Assembly: GCA_035582835.1 (NCBI GenBank)
Contig: JAYKAV010000467.1
Location: 845,568-909,567 of the forward strand
Length of the DNA: 64,000 nt
Reading direction: 5' to 3'
Source: Phoebastria nigripes
Lineage: Eukaryota; Chordata; Aves; Procellariiformes; Diomedeidae
Shown: positions 40,058 through 57,753 of the stretch, in pieces
Layout of the letters: each line of letters starts with the position of its first letter
How positions within the stretch are numbered: the first letter of the stretch is position 1
The notes under the pieces: generated by a model
The model's database searches: none
What the model was told of the DNA's origin: nothing
The model's input: only the letters and a program-made list of their open reading frames with translations
Made by a program: the position numbers and the translations under genes

Positions 40058-40107
40058 ATTATTTTGCATATACATTTCACACATTATTTTGCGTATACCT
40101 TTCACAA
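40058..40107. repeat. 25-bp tandem duplication
   Basis: The unit attattttgcatatacattt recurs exactly 25 bp later as attattttgcgtatacctttc, with two or three substitutions. It is a local duplication in the intron after the LR1 exon boundary region, on the upstream side of the 50-bp exon. Confidence 0.85.
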
Positions 40108-40888
40108 TAATCTTTAGGGCAAACAGCTCAGTGGACTGCTTTGCCCATTGAAGAAAGCTAGAAGTTGCTGGACTGACACAGCTGCATAGGGATGTGTGGA
40201 TGACTGCAAGCAGGGGCCACATAGGGTCTGCATATTCTAACCAAGGGGGCTGGAAATATCCCTTAGTGGCACTGCGTATGCAATGGTAGGCAGCTGTCTT
40301 TGGAATGCTAATTACTTCTAAGTTCTAGAGACATACATTTTGGGTGAGGGAAATGACTCCACTACAAAATTTGCCAGTGTAACTAAAGTTAACTGTGACG
40401 CTGTAACACAAATGGAGAAAGATCATATTTATAATGTCTCTTTTATAATCATGAACTACTGTGGTTAAGTGGGATGTCATTATCTTGGATGAGTTAGGCA
40501 GAGTTCTAGGTTCAGATCATGCAAGTAGCTCACAATGAGTGTAGCTGTCTGCTCACTTGGTTCATTTGCAAGATTCAGACTCTGCCTGAATGATCATCTT
40601 TGAATGATCTTTGACATATGACTAATTTATTGAAAATCATATAAATTGCACAAAACCACTCCAAGTTTATGCAAGGACAGCAATGCAAGAGCAATTAGTA
40701 GGCAAGGGGGCTGTTGTCTCAGCTATCAAGTATAGCATCTTCAAGGGATTAATAAACTCATTACTCATCCACATGTTTTATGCAGGTTTGGTGGCACAGA
40801 CTGAAATTTGTAACATCTGATGGTTATTCTTAGTTTACATTTAAAAAGTATCACTGCAAAAAGTTCAGTGGCCAAAAATTGACACTCA

Positions 40889-45939
<5,051 letters not shown>

Positions 45940-45976
45940 CTGAGCAAATGGTGTCACAATCAAGTCATCTCCATGT
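45940..45976 (-). CDS. PDE4D: PDE4D micro-exon in UCR1 (37 bp)
   Basis: A 37-bp exon on the minus strand lies between a tttcag acceptor and a gtaggc donor. Its first base completes the Ile codon begun in the 192-bp exon. The next 12 codons read HGDDLIVTPFAQ, the conserved middle of UCR1, and the exon ends on a full codon. It is too short to find by ORF length. I identified it from the conserved peptide, exact splice dinucleotides and phase agreement with both neighbours. UCR1 pairs with UCR2 to hold long PDE4 isoforms in a regulated dimer (family knowledge). The CpG-rich patch that starts about 150 bp upstream in the direction of transcription is unusual for this intron and is listed separately. 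Confidence 0.96.
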
Positions 45977-46127
45977 CTGAAAAAATGAGCAGAGTTGTAA
46001 GTTAGGTATTACTGAAAACTTATCTCACTGCTTTAACAGAAAGAAAATCAGGTTTTACAATGCACTGTAGGTAACTCCAGTTTTATTCTTCAGCAGTTAC
46101 TCACTACCACTGCTTTACATATCCTTT

Positions 46128-46600
46128 GAAAAGTAAATATCAACTTAGTTCTTGCCCAACTGCCTGGCATGTCTGTAGAACGGCTGATGAACCAGCCGGT
46201 TTCTGTGCTGCGGGTTGGGCAGGTGACCGAGCGCCCAGAACCGATCTGCAGAGATTTCATCCCAAAGGATGGAGGTGAAAATACCGAAAGCGACCCCATT
46301 GAGGGTTACCAGCAGGTTTGAGAGCACTGGACGGACGAGTAACCGCAGATGGCTGGGCAGCGCATCGCAGAAGAATAAAAACCTAGTAAAACTTTCAAAC
46401 TGACTCACACCTCTGTGGCTATAGGGGGTGTGACCGAGTGTGTGCTGTTGCTGTGGCAACCTCACCCACACCACGGGGTGACGTATGGGCAAGGTGCCGG
46501 CATGACACACTGTAGGGGAGAAGGGAGGAAGGGAAAGAGGGGTTCCTTCGCTTCAGCACTGAAAGCTGCCACTTGAAACGGTTTCCAAAAAATACAGTCT
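46128..46600. other. Unexplained CpG-rich patch with open frames on both strands
   Basis: About 0.45 kb of unusually GC- and CpG-rich sequence lies in the AT-rich PDE4D intron, starting about 150 bp upstream of the 37-bp exon in the direction of transcription. On the minus strand 46,510-46,145 is open for 121 codons, with a hydrophobic stretch (SNLLVTLNGVAFGIFTSI). On the plus strand 46,133-46,321 is open for 62 codons before a stop. That frame reads like ordinary protein sequence (PGMSVERLMNQPVSVLRVGQ, then DGGENTESDPIEGYQQ), with further stops downstream. I recognise neither product. It also holds an X-box-like motif (46,447) and a CRE-like site (46,479). Possible explanations are a retrocopy fragment, a decayed repeat or foreign insertion, or a minor alternative promoter. 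I make no gene call. Confidence 0.4.
46447..46460. promoter_or_regulatory. RFX X-box-like inverted motif
   Basis: GTTGCTGTGGCAAC has two inverted half-sites with a 2-bp centre and resembles the X-box bound by RFX factors. It sits 19 bp from a CRE-like TGACGTAT (46,479-46,486), a pairing seen in some promoters. The motif is visible; the function is a guess. Confidence 0.35.
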
Positions 46601-47437
46601 TGTAAATACAAGCAGGCTGAAGGGCTGTTGATCTTAAGAGTAGCATCTGTAGCACTGAGGATATGGAGTCAGACCTCTGGGGGATGGACCTCGGGGACAG
46701 GGAAAACTTGGGAGTTTTCACTTATCATGTCTAGTATATGGCAGCAATCAAGATGAAAAGAAATTTTCCAAAGACATAAAGCCAGTATGACTCCGTTTTT
46801 AATTCTCCTGTACTTTCCTGCAGTGAATTTATTGTGATGAGTTACAAGTTGCAGCCTGCAGCAGAAACTACCATTGCTTTGGTGCTATTTTAATGTTATT
46901 TAAGTTTAAGCATAAAATATGAATATTTAACAACGGATTTCAAGTCCATGAAAATCTAATCAGAAAAAGGCTTTCTGATAAATGGAGAAATACGATTTGC
47001 GTTTGAGTTGCTACAATGTCATTCTTATAATTTATATGCTGTCCACAAGACAGTAATGTTTTTGCAGGTATTGCAAAAACCTAATAAAAAAGCAGTTAAG
47101 TACAACCTGTAAGGATGGAACAAAACTCCCCAATATTAAAAATTATCATAATGCTTAATATCTGTGTAACTGTTTTTACTACCATCTCGTTTATTCCTGT
47201 TAGTTGAAACAGAGAAATGGATTTTTACAGACCCTGTGGAAGAAGTCTGCACTTTTAACAAGGTCTTTGCAGGAGTGGTTGGAATAAGGTGTTGCTTCAG
47301 GTTGCTTCCAGCCTGGCTGGAAAGCGTGTAAGCCTGATCCTTACACCAAACCATAAGAAACATGGCACCGTGGGAGGAACTCAGAGGCTTTAATTGCCCA
47401 ATGAAGCCAAATCCTATCAGTTATTATAGACACCATG

Positions 47438-47467
47438 GCATTAACAGGGCAGGCATTAACAGGGCAG
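47438..47467. repeat. 15-bp perfect tandem duplication
   Basis: GCATTAACAGGGCAG is present twice with no mismatch, which indicates a recent slippage event. Confidence 0.9.
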
Positions 47468-50400
47468 TTAATTACCAGCTGGGTTTAGTACCTCTTTACA
47501 TTTTCATTGGGTCATGAAAACATCAGGAAATGCCCTAGACCATAATTTCTGATCAGGATTGCTTAATGAGTTACACAGCTACACAAAGGCTTCAACAGAA
47601 GATAAGCCACATCCACCTTTTCTTTTCTCTCCTGTTCTCCACTTAAACAGCCATAGTGTGAATATGTACGCTACCTCACTTCCAGAAAAGTTATGCTCTT
47701 TGTCTTCAAATTCTGTGAAATGGTATTATCTGCTGTGTGACAGCTGGCTTACCTGTTCCTCAGTAAAATCTCTTAATTTCTTCCCTTTTATAAAGAATAT
47801 TTTTACTATTTGCATATACCTACTCCATTTTCTCTTCTGTTTTGACACTTAAAAGAGGCACAGCTGTGTAAAGCAAGGAATCCTGCGTTAGTCATCTGAA
47901 TGACTTCTGCAAAGATGGAAGAGCCTAAAGCCTCAAGTAAATTATTTGCCAGTCTTCCTCACGCCTACCCACTTTATCTGTTACTCAGGTTGTTTAGGCA
48001 AAAAGCAAACAAAGGGTCGAGCAAATTCTTAGAAATGAGTGTGTTTTCTGACCGATCAAATTCTGCACAGAAACTGTCTCTAAAATCAATATGAAAACCC
48101 ATTTTTTAATGATCTAGTTCTAATTCCCACATTTGGAAATGATGAAGGGGCGGAATCCTGGACATGAAAAGTTTTACAAGTAGCAGCAGCACTGGACNAA
48201 GAACAAAAATATTAGATTGTTTCTACCTGTAAATAAACCAGATAGAGTAGAGCTAGTTCTTTCTAGCGTCACAAGCATCTGTCAGTGGCAAACACTCTGA
48301 ATGCCCAACATATGACACAAATGCACAAATATTCATCAGTGCTTCAAATTCCGAGGGAACTGCTACAACATAGTTATTAACTGTCAAAGTGCAGATTGGC
48401 AAAACTATGAAAATAGGACGGTCCTTCTTCTCACCATCTCCTGTGGGCTTCCTTACTGGAGGTGGTACTTTCTTTCTCTTCTTCCCATTCAGTGCCCCTG
48501 TTTGCCACCCCTTGAATGCTGAGGCACTTCTAAGAGGCAACAAGTACCTGTTTCTGGGCTTTCTGCCCTGGAGGTTTTTTTTCTTTTCTGTAAAATAGCA
48601 TGACCCCACTCCTCTAATTTGCAAACTTCATTCTACTTAAGCTCTTCCTGGACTGCATTTCATTGGAGAACACTGATAGAATAATGTAGCTTGTTATTTT
48701 TTAGAGGAGGCATTATTAAATACTAATTTAATGCACTGAAATCAACCTGGGATTTAATTTTCACTTTTCAAATGTCCCTTGTGTCAAGAGCAACAATTCC
48801 AGAAATTATCAGTATTTTGGCGAAAGCATGATACTGAAAGTACAGATATCCACAGCTTTCACAAAGCAGTTTAGCACACACCAGACCCACTTGAACAGAA
48901 AAGCAATTGCATAGTGTGGTGAGTAATCTTTAATCCACATTGGGTCAGGAAATCTGGAAGAGGTGAGAGTGCTCAAAAAGGGAGCAGACACGTCTAAAGC
49001 GCTGTGTTATTTTTTGCACAGAGGAGCAAGAATGCATGATTCAATCAAAGTGCCATGGATCCACAGTGTACTGCGGTGTAGTAAAGACTACAATTTATCA
49101 GTGTCCTGCTGTTTTCTTTTCAGATGATACGGAAGGTGATAGATGATTCTGTCTGGATTCTGGACAGGACAGTGCCACACATCTATACAGAAGCAGCAAG
49201 AGGGAGTGTAAACCCTGTGCAATATATCGCAAGCTTCTAAATATAGACAGAGGTGTTAACCTTTAAGGTTAGAAGAAATTGTTCACATCAGTGTTAGACT
49301 CTGTTAACTAGAATGCCTGGCATACTTGTTCACATCTTCATTTTTCAAAGGAAAGACAGATTTGAAAGCAGAATAATTTTCACATAGCCCCAGAATTTAA
49401 AATGATCAAATCCACCACCACCAAAGACGACTGCTAAAGCACACAATGGTCCAGATGAAATGAATCACTGTCACATAAAACAGAGGCCAAATTTCCATTA
49501 GGAGACCAAAGATTATATAACACATTGCAAGTTATTTACCACTTTGAAGTGATAAAGCCTGGCCTGCAAATTTTCTGGGTTTTGCTTNCTGACCTTTCCT
49601 ATGGGACATACTTGAACTTGCCCCATATAACCTATGATGGTCCCCATCCTGGAGAAGAGATAAAGGTGCTATGCTAAGTCAGAAGTTAGATGAACATATT
49701 CAGCTGACTGTTGCCAAATAAAAAGTACAAAAATTTTGCTTCCTTTTCTCAAGATTGGCATTAATTTGTCTCTTCTATCCCAATTACAGAACAGTAATTA
49801 GCTTTGCCCCCACTAAAAAGGAACTTAGAGATGCATGCACAGACAGACAGAGAAGCAGGCAGGAAGATTAACACAAAGATAGACAGGGTGACTGCATAAC
49901 CTTTATTTCTTAATTAAGTTGGGATAATTTAATATAATCATCTAATAAGAGGAGCTAGAGAGACATTCTGCAGACCTGCTAGGATACAGTTAAAAAAGAG
50001 AGGGTGTTTTTTTAATGTGATCAGAAAAAATTCAAGATATCCATTAAGGAGAAGTGAGTCCCAGACCTTAGAGACCACTAGAAATGTGAGTCTGCACTTG
50101 CCAGTGTGGAGCTTCACAGTGGAGGTGCTGAATAAGGTTTGTCTTCGTAAAGGCCATAGTAAACTCAGATTAAGTTGTAGACACACGTGAAGAATACCAA
50201 GTGAGTGATCTTGAGGACACATATTGCAGATGGGAGACATAAACAGGATAAATAAGAGCTCTGTCTAAACAGAGGGGGGAAAATGTACAAAACATATTTA
50301 CACCCATTTGACACATACCTTTCATGGACAAGATATGGTCTAAATAAAATTCCTGGTTAATCTTGATACAATTTTTATAGCATAAATTATAAGACTAGTG

Positions 50401-53400
50401 GAAAGAATCTTGATGCTTTGTATCAGTTCAAAGCATGATCATACTGGTTTGCCACACTCCACCATTTGAATGAAAAACTCATGTCCCCAGGATAAGCACT
50501 GGCTGAGGATGCTGGCCAGACTTTAAATCCAGCTGGCATAGTCTGTGTTGGATTCTCTGGCTACAAACTTGGGACATAGCCTATTTGAAAGAATAAAGCT
50601 GCCAACAGACTTTGAAAAGCCCTAGGGGACAGTGGCTGTCTGGAATCCCTGCACTGTGCGCCACAGCAAGGACTAAGGCTTTTGTCACATTGTCACAAGA
50701 ATTTACTCCATTTTTACAGAGTTGTTTTTGGGCATTTTTTATTATTTTTTAATATAGAAACATAGCAAACATAAAAGCAAGGGAAAATCCATACTGTCTA
50801 CACACAACGTACAAAACAGGAAAGAAGATGAACATGAAAGCAGTCTTCTATTTGAACCAGAAAATCTATTGCAGCCTCCTTCTTCAGTGTAAATATCTAA
50901 ATTTGGATTAAACATGACATCCACTCATTTCTGTATATAAGGCTGATTCAGATTTACTGTCCAATAACATGCTATAAATACAGTGTAGATGAGACATTCA
51001 TGTTTTGCTTGCACATACGCTGGAACACAAATATCCCACGTGCAAAACCACAAATGGAGAACAGAGAGTAAGGTGATCGTTTACCCCAATTGCTAGGATT
51101 TTTTTTTCTGCCTCAGTAACATTTTATAGGTGAAGCCAAATAAACACACAAGAAACACATGAATTAGGTGTGCTGAAAATATGCACATTGCTCAGATTCA
51201 GATTTTAGCAGCAATGAAATCTGATTCTAGATTGCACTCTGATACAGTAATGGAAACATCACGTAATGACACTAGCCAGCAGAAGCTGTGCTCTAAGGAC
51301 AGCGAGCAGGAGGGGTGGCTGTCTGCTCCACACAGCTTGTACTTTATCATCATCTGCATTTGGAGAATCCAGATGGGTTCGTTTGTAATACTGATTTTGC
51401 AGAGTCAGAAATCACAGCGCTCCAAGTTAGTTTATTCTGCAGGAATAGTGCTTAAGTCATGTCATCTCAATTTCTAAAGGCTTCGAAAACAGTTTTCTAG
51501 TAGTCCTAATATGAGATAGCCCAGGCCTGGCTCCAAAAGCTAAGGCTGACGGGGGATAAGAGGCACCTCTCAATGTTGTGCCCACATTATGGGGTGTGAC
51601 AGAAACTGGCTTACAGCTTTTCCCAGATAGTCAGTGGGTTGTCAGTGATTTGCATCTCATTGAAAGGTTGAGCGCCATTTGGGGGATGATCAGGCATCTA
51701 AGGCAGGGGCTAGAGACTATGACACTGTGGGCGGGTTGGGATTTAGGGTGGAGAGAGCAAGCAATTGAAATTGTTGATGCAGTCACAAGCTACAGAGGGG
51801 GTTGCTTTTCCCAGAGCATTTCTTTATTTCTGGGAACATGTACCTTAAAGGATTTTTATGAAGAGCTACTTGAAACCAGTTGTTCTATCACACCGTAGAC
51901 AGAAATTAGACCCTGAATGAAGCAGACTCTTGTCAGCTATTGTCTCAGTGTTTCTGAACACCACATTTTTCTGTAGCACTGTGCAGTTATGTCCTCCTGA
52001 TACTTCTTTCTAATACAGCAACAGAGCTTGCCCTAGTTAGTCAGAAGTATTGCTGTAATATTGGGAGTTCTGGAGAGTTCAATCTACTTAATTTCAATTG
52101 AACTTAACCAGAAGGAAGAGGATTGGCTCAGAGAAGCCACAGTCCCTGAGAAGTCCATTATCCCAGCCAAAAGAAAGGCTGGTTATAGTAGTTCTCCTTG
52201 GACTATCTAACTAAGCAAGTTAGACTTAGGAAGACACACCAAAGGGAAAAAACATTTCTCCAGCATAAATCTCACTGGCAAATACTGTGGATACAAGTGT
52301 TTCCAAACACCCTGATTAACTTCATATGGAGCACAAATCAAGTTACTCCACTATGGCATGTTGATGAAGACAACAATACTTGGCCACCTTATCAGAGATC
52401 CAAAAGACAGCTCAAAACAAATGTGGATTATTACACATGGCTAATACATACCAAGATATGCCACGTACTAACATACCTGGAACTTTCCAGGTATAATGGA
52501 TACTTTGTACAAGGAAGTACTTTAATTTTTCATGCCACCTTTTTAGCATCTCAGTTCCTGAAGATACACTTTATTAGGTTTGAAAGAAGCCTTTGAATAC
52601 TTGGAGTCTGCTCTGGTGAAGTCATCAGTGTTAGGTTACCCAAATTACGATCTTACTTCCAATTGAACTGCATTAGCACCCAAGGTGAGGAGCTCTCTCA
52701 AGACTTGGAAAGACAGAATGATCATATCCATTACAGACTAAAGGACTGGAAAGGAACAGTGAATACCAAGGTTTTTTTAAATCAGTATTTTGAGATTTAA
52801 TCCAGGCAGTATCAGGAATTATTATCTGGTTACCTGTGTACCTTACTGTGCATCACCAGCATCACATCACAGCATCTGTGCTTTTGAGCAGGCTAGAAAG
52901 AAGAGACTTTGCTGGGTGATAAGGGCAGCTCACTACATCTCAGTGATGGTGATCTGAACCAAGACCCATTGAATCCAGAAGCTTCATTCAGGATTGCTGG
53001 ATGGGCTAGAAACAGAATCAGCTGACTAACTCAAAGAATGGCAAGTATTACTATTTTTCCCCATTCTGTATAACATGCAATAAGAACACTATCAGGCTTC
53101 TTCCATCTCCCATGAAAGTATCATAGCACCTTTGGAAGAGTTCAAGGAAGATCAAGGCCTCTTGTGTCAGATCCAACTACTTCCTTACTCAGGAAGCTTA
53201 AACATTTTCCAGAGAGACTGCACTCCCACATCTGACTTGGGTAATCTGCCTGAGGATATCATGTAGGTACTGATGTAATGGGCCATCACAGAAGGATGCC
53301 AGCATGATGTGCAAGATATGAAAACACAGGACAACTCAAGAAATCACCTGTATCATATTGCCCCAAACAGCCACCAAGCTTCAATGCTTTAATCCTACCA

Positions 53401-55621
53401 TAATATAGCAGACTGTTTAGATGACAGAAGAATGGTGGACAGCGCTGAGCAACAGGACTGCATTAAGTCTGACAGAGAACNATTCAGTCCTAAAGATAAA
53501 CAGAGCATGGACTTGCCAGAGTGTTTCACTGGCATAGGTGGGTTTCCTTCTAAACTCAGAAGGCAGTCTACCTGGGGGTCACTGAGGCGATGGCAAGGGA
53601 AAAGAAGCTACTGCAGTGCGGGGGTTTGGTTTGTGTGTTGAAGGAGGGGCTGGATTAAGCCAGAGGATGTAGGACTTTGAACCAGAAAAGAGCTGAACTC
53701 AATCTGAAGAGTCCAGGCCAATTCAGCAGTGCCGTTGCTGGACTGCTCATACAACAGAAATCATCATTTAGTTCTAAGCAAGGCTGAAAAACAAATAAGC
53801 ATCAGTGATAAAGGATAGGTTTGTTTTCTGCTCAGGTTAGAGAAAATTAATGAGGGGGTGTGCACACATGACTGGAAGCAATCAAGTTAGTGCAGCTTAA
53901 TGAGTTACTATTAATCAGTTTTGATTGCATTAGCTGACACACATAACCTCTTAGCTTGTTGCAAATAAAAATAAAATGTATTACCTTGAACTGCTTTTAA
54001 GCAGCAGACATTTGGTTGCTTGCTTGTCCCTACCCTGTATGCTTAAATGTTGAGAACAGATATGATTGTGTTACTTCTGAAGAATAAGTGACTTTCCATG
54101 TGAATCTCCTACTGATGCAGGCTGACAGATTTCCTCTCTAAAAGAAATGAGAGCAGAGCTGCTGAGAACAGTACCTACTGAAGGTAGCTTCCCAGCCTGA
54201 GCGATCTTGCTCTCAGCCAGCCACAGGAAGATTATCTCAGCTTCAAGGTTTAGAAAAAAGGGTCCCCTAACCAAATTCAAAGGCCCCTAAATGTATGTAT
54301 ATAAGAAGAAACAAGAAGACTTAAAGAAAAACAAGGCAAAACCATCAGAATTTCAGTTTGTCCATTTTCAGGACAAACAGTTCAGTTCAGGGAACGAACT
54401 CTACAGCTAACACAGCATTAGTGCCATTGCAAGCATACAGAGCGTTGTTTGTGCCCGGGGGGGTGAAACAAGAACTAATGTTCTTCTGGGTTGTGAAATA
54501 AATTCAGCCTCTGCATGTAGGTGATCAGTGAGCTGGAAAAACAGTCTAAGAGGCATCCTCAAAAACATTTGAGTCCCTCTTTAGAAAGTTCCCTTTCTCC
54601 ACACTGCTCCCTTCAGTATGGCGTTCACACGTGCACACACAAAACACACCCATCCTCCCTCCCCTCCACTGCAGATCTGTGTAGCAAGCCCAGAGGTGAG
54701 TGGTGGTGTGATGTAGCTGAAATCCCAGCTAAGAATCGATTTTGGTACCATGTTTTTAATAACATGCCACCTTTGACTGAAGAGGTTTAGGAATTCAGTG
54801 TGCTTTAGTTAGCACAGGAGCAGTAACTGGCCATTTTGTTTCAAACACCCATTATTTCCAGAAGAGGGAAAAAAAAGCCTGACACGTTAAAAGTGTTTGA
54901 AGGGAAAGTGATGTGTTTAACAACTGGGAGTTATATTTGGAAAATGATTAGGTTTTAGCATTCGGACATAAAACCAGTAATGATTCTGAATTGTCTGAAC
55001 GTAAGATAAAATCAGTTTGCATTTCATCAAAAAAAATCCTGATTCAACAACCATATAAAGGCATATTAGAACACCTTAGAACCTCCTGAATTAAAAAGCA
55101 GATCAAAAGAAGCCTTCTCAATGTGAAAATATTCTCTTTTTGTTTACAACATAACTGATTTCCTGATCAAAAAATGAAGTTAGTGCAAAATTATTATTTA
55201 AATTTAAGCAAACTGGATATTACTGAGTTCTTTGTTTTGGATTCCATTTGTAAAGTGTCCCAAGCAACTGGAAAGACACAGTGGTCTTTTTTCAAAAGGC
55301 TTTTGTTTATAACTCAAAAAAAGATTTAAGTGACTTACTAATTACTTAGCTTAATTTAAGCTGCAACCTGGAGATTTCTTAAATTTAAAAGATCTTAAGA
55401 ACAAAAAAGCAAAACCCAATGAAGCAAAATATTGGCCTATTTTTCCTAAAGCCATGTAAGTACATTTCTTTCCATGGACAAATAAATGTCTCAAGCAATT
55501 TAATACATTTTTTCACTAAAAATTGTTTCTAAGATAAAACACACACAGAAAATGCATCTTAAAAGATTTTTTTAAAGCGGGCTCGACTTTGAAGTTTAAC
55601 TGGCTCTTTTCAGCCAGTAAT

Positions 55622-55647
55622 ATCTGTGATATAGTAATATCACAGAT
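55622..55647. repeat. Perfect hairpin (11-bp arms, 4-nt loop)
   Basis: ATCTGTGATAT, then AGTA, then the exact reverse complement ATATCACAGAT. It has no following T tract or gene end and lies deep in the 15-kb PDE4D intron. It may be a remnant of an inverted-repeat element or chance. Confidence 0.85.
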
Positions 55648-57737
55648 TCTGAGAAAAGAATCTGATAAATCATAAAGAATTTCAACAGCAGTTTATCTGG
55701 AAAGACAGACAATTATTTCTAATTTGTTAAACTGAGGTGCAATTACTCTGCTCAGTAACTGCCTGTCTTTTCTGCTCTCCTAGAGTCTTGGCCAGAACCT
55801 TTCAGGAAAAGGGTTTTTTTTCTCTGGAACTTCAGATGCATACTCACAGCATTTTATTAACAAATCCAGGCCTTCCTGGCTCAGAAGCAGAAGAATAAGC
55901 TGTATCACTAGTAATTTGGCTTCCTGTGCTGGATGAGAAAATATATCCTTATTTCATTATTTTATTGGCATATTAAAGGCTCGGGTGAACCTTATTAACT
56001 GTCCAGGTTTGCCATCTTTGTCTGCCATTATTTTAAAGTACATTCCCTTTATGAATCTNATACAGATTGAATACAATGCAATTTTTTTAAAAGATGAGCA
56101 GACTATCGAGAACTAGGAAACGTGTGCGAGTTTACCTCAAAAATTCTCTTCTCTGGCAGTTGTTCCATATGCCAGTTAAAGGGATATTTCAGCCCATTTG
56201 CAGCTTCAGTTCAGGACCAGACCTGCCAGTCACTGACAAATAAGGGAACTCCTTACGCTGGAATTTCCCTTTACTTAAGGTAATTTTTGCAGCCAGAATA
56301 ATTCTGTTATTCTTTATTCTTTGCAAAATTACAGATTATTTTGGCTTTATTTTGGAAAAAAATACCCACACAAATTAAAAATCCCACAACTATTTCTCCA
56401 GCTATTGAAGAAGGGGATAAGTCATCCTGACAAAACAACCCAAATCTCTGTATGCCAGTATCCATGTTTATCAGACTACAGAGGCTCTTTTTGTTCCAAA
56501 GTAGTCCACATTTGGGTTTTATTATTCAAAGAGATGATTTTTAAAATTTTTTTGGTAAATGTGGAGCCAAGGTTTACAGTTACATTCAAATACAGTCTAC
56601 AAAGCAGCACGTCCTCTAGGAGAAGGCAGGATAATACTGCAGTTATAGGGAAAAAATCCTGCAGTAAATTGCATCCTCTTGACATTTGTTTTACCAGGGA
56701 GAGCAGCAGAGGGATGCTACTGTCTACAGAAGTAGATTCTATTGGCAGAATAGCAGTAGGCTGGCCAGTCTGGGGAATGGGTGGTGGCCATTTGGCCATT
56801 TAGCAGATCACCAGGCCAATGACCCTGCAGTTCCCTACCGTCAGTGTTCCCTGGCTGGGTTCTGGTGCTTTAAAGATGGAAGCAAGGTTTAACAGAAATT
56901 AGCAAATTTTGTGTAATTATACTAATTAGAGCTTATATTGATATTTCACCCGATCGCCTGAGTGCTGAGCCTCTCTAAAGAAGACCATAAAACTCCCCAC
57001 ACCAGCTACTATTTTACTGAGTGAGGTTCAGCTGGCCATGTCCCGGAAAGACCAGGATGTTGCCGCCGAGCTGTGTTCTGTGACCTTGTGGAAATGGGAG
57101 AAGGGTAGACTTAAGCAGTGCTTATTGTCACATACCTTTTCCCCTAGATACATTCAGAAGACATTGTAGAGCTCAGACAGACTTCTGTACTGAGAGTGTC
57201 TTGGTCCTCTGCTCTGGTCTGCTACGCTCTGGCCTGCTTCTTCAGGGTCACAGGGAGACTACACATGCTTTTCTCCCTTTAGAGTGGTAGTTAAAACATG
57301 GGCTCTGCCCTAACTAGTGGACCGCTTATTGGCTTCTTTCTACTGTTCATGAGAGTGCTAATGATTTCACTGAAGAATCCATTTTTTAACCTAGTTAGAG
57401 ACCTGTTTTTTGCTAAAATGGCGATTCTCCACAAATTCGACCTCATGCGCTGTTAATCAGAGCAGTGATCCCTTAGCAAGAAAGACATAAAAAGTGTTAC
57501 CACTGCTGCCTCTGTCTGCATTTGCAAGCTCTGAGCAGCAACAGCAGTTCAAACAGGTGAGTATTAAGTAATCAGGCCACCTCTGCAAGACATCCACATT
57601 CAGAGCTCCCTGCTTCACTGATGCCTTCAAATGTAAACCTGACAAATCTTGCAGTACAACACTGATGTGTTCTCTCATCATTCAGCTGGCTTCTGTTCCC
57701 TTTTTTACCGGTGTTGCAACTGTGCTCTTGGGGACTG

Positions 57738-57753
57738 TTTTTTTTTTTTTTTT
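57738..57753. repeat. Poly(T) tract, 16 bases, at the head of a pyrimidine-rich block
   Basis: Sixteen T in a row begin a roughly 600-bp stretch (to about 58,345) in which the plus strand is strongly enriched in C and T. No repeat family was recognised. Confidence 0.85.

Noticed and set aside
51578..51898. 106-codon plus-strand frame in the 15-kb intron
   Set aside because: No recognisable motif, splice context or repeat relationship; length is within chance for this much sequence.
56321..56803. 160-codon plus-strand frame overlapping a 107-codon minus-strand frame
   Set aside because: Both are open over the same bases, have no domain signature, and lie in intron-like sequence; probably chance.
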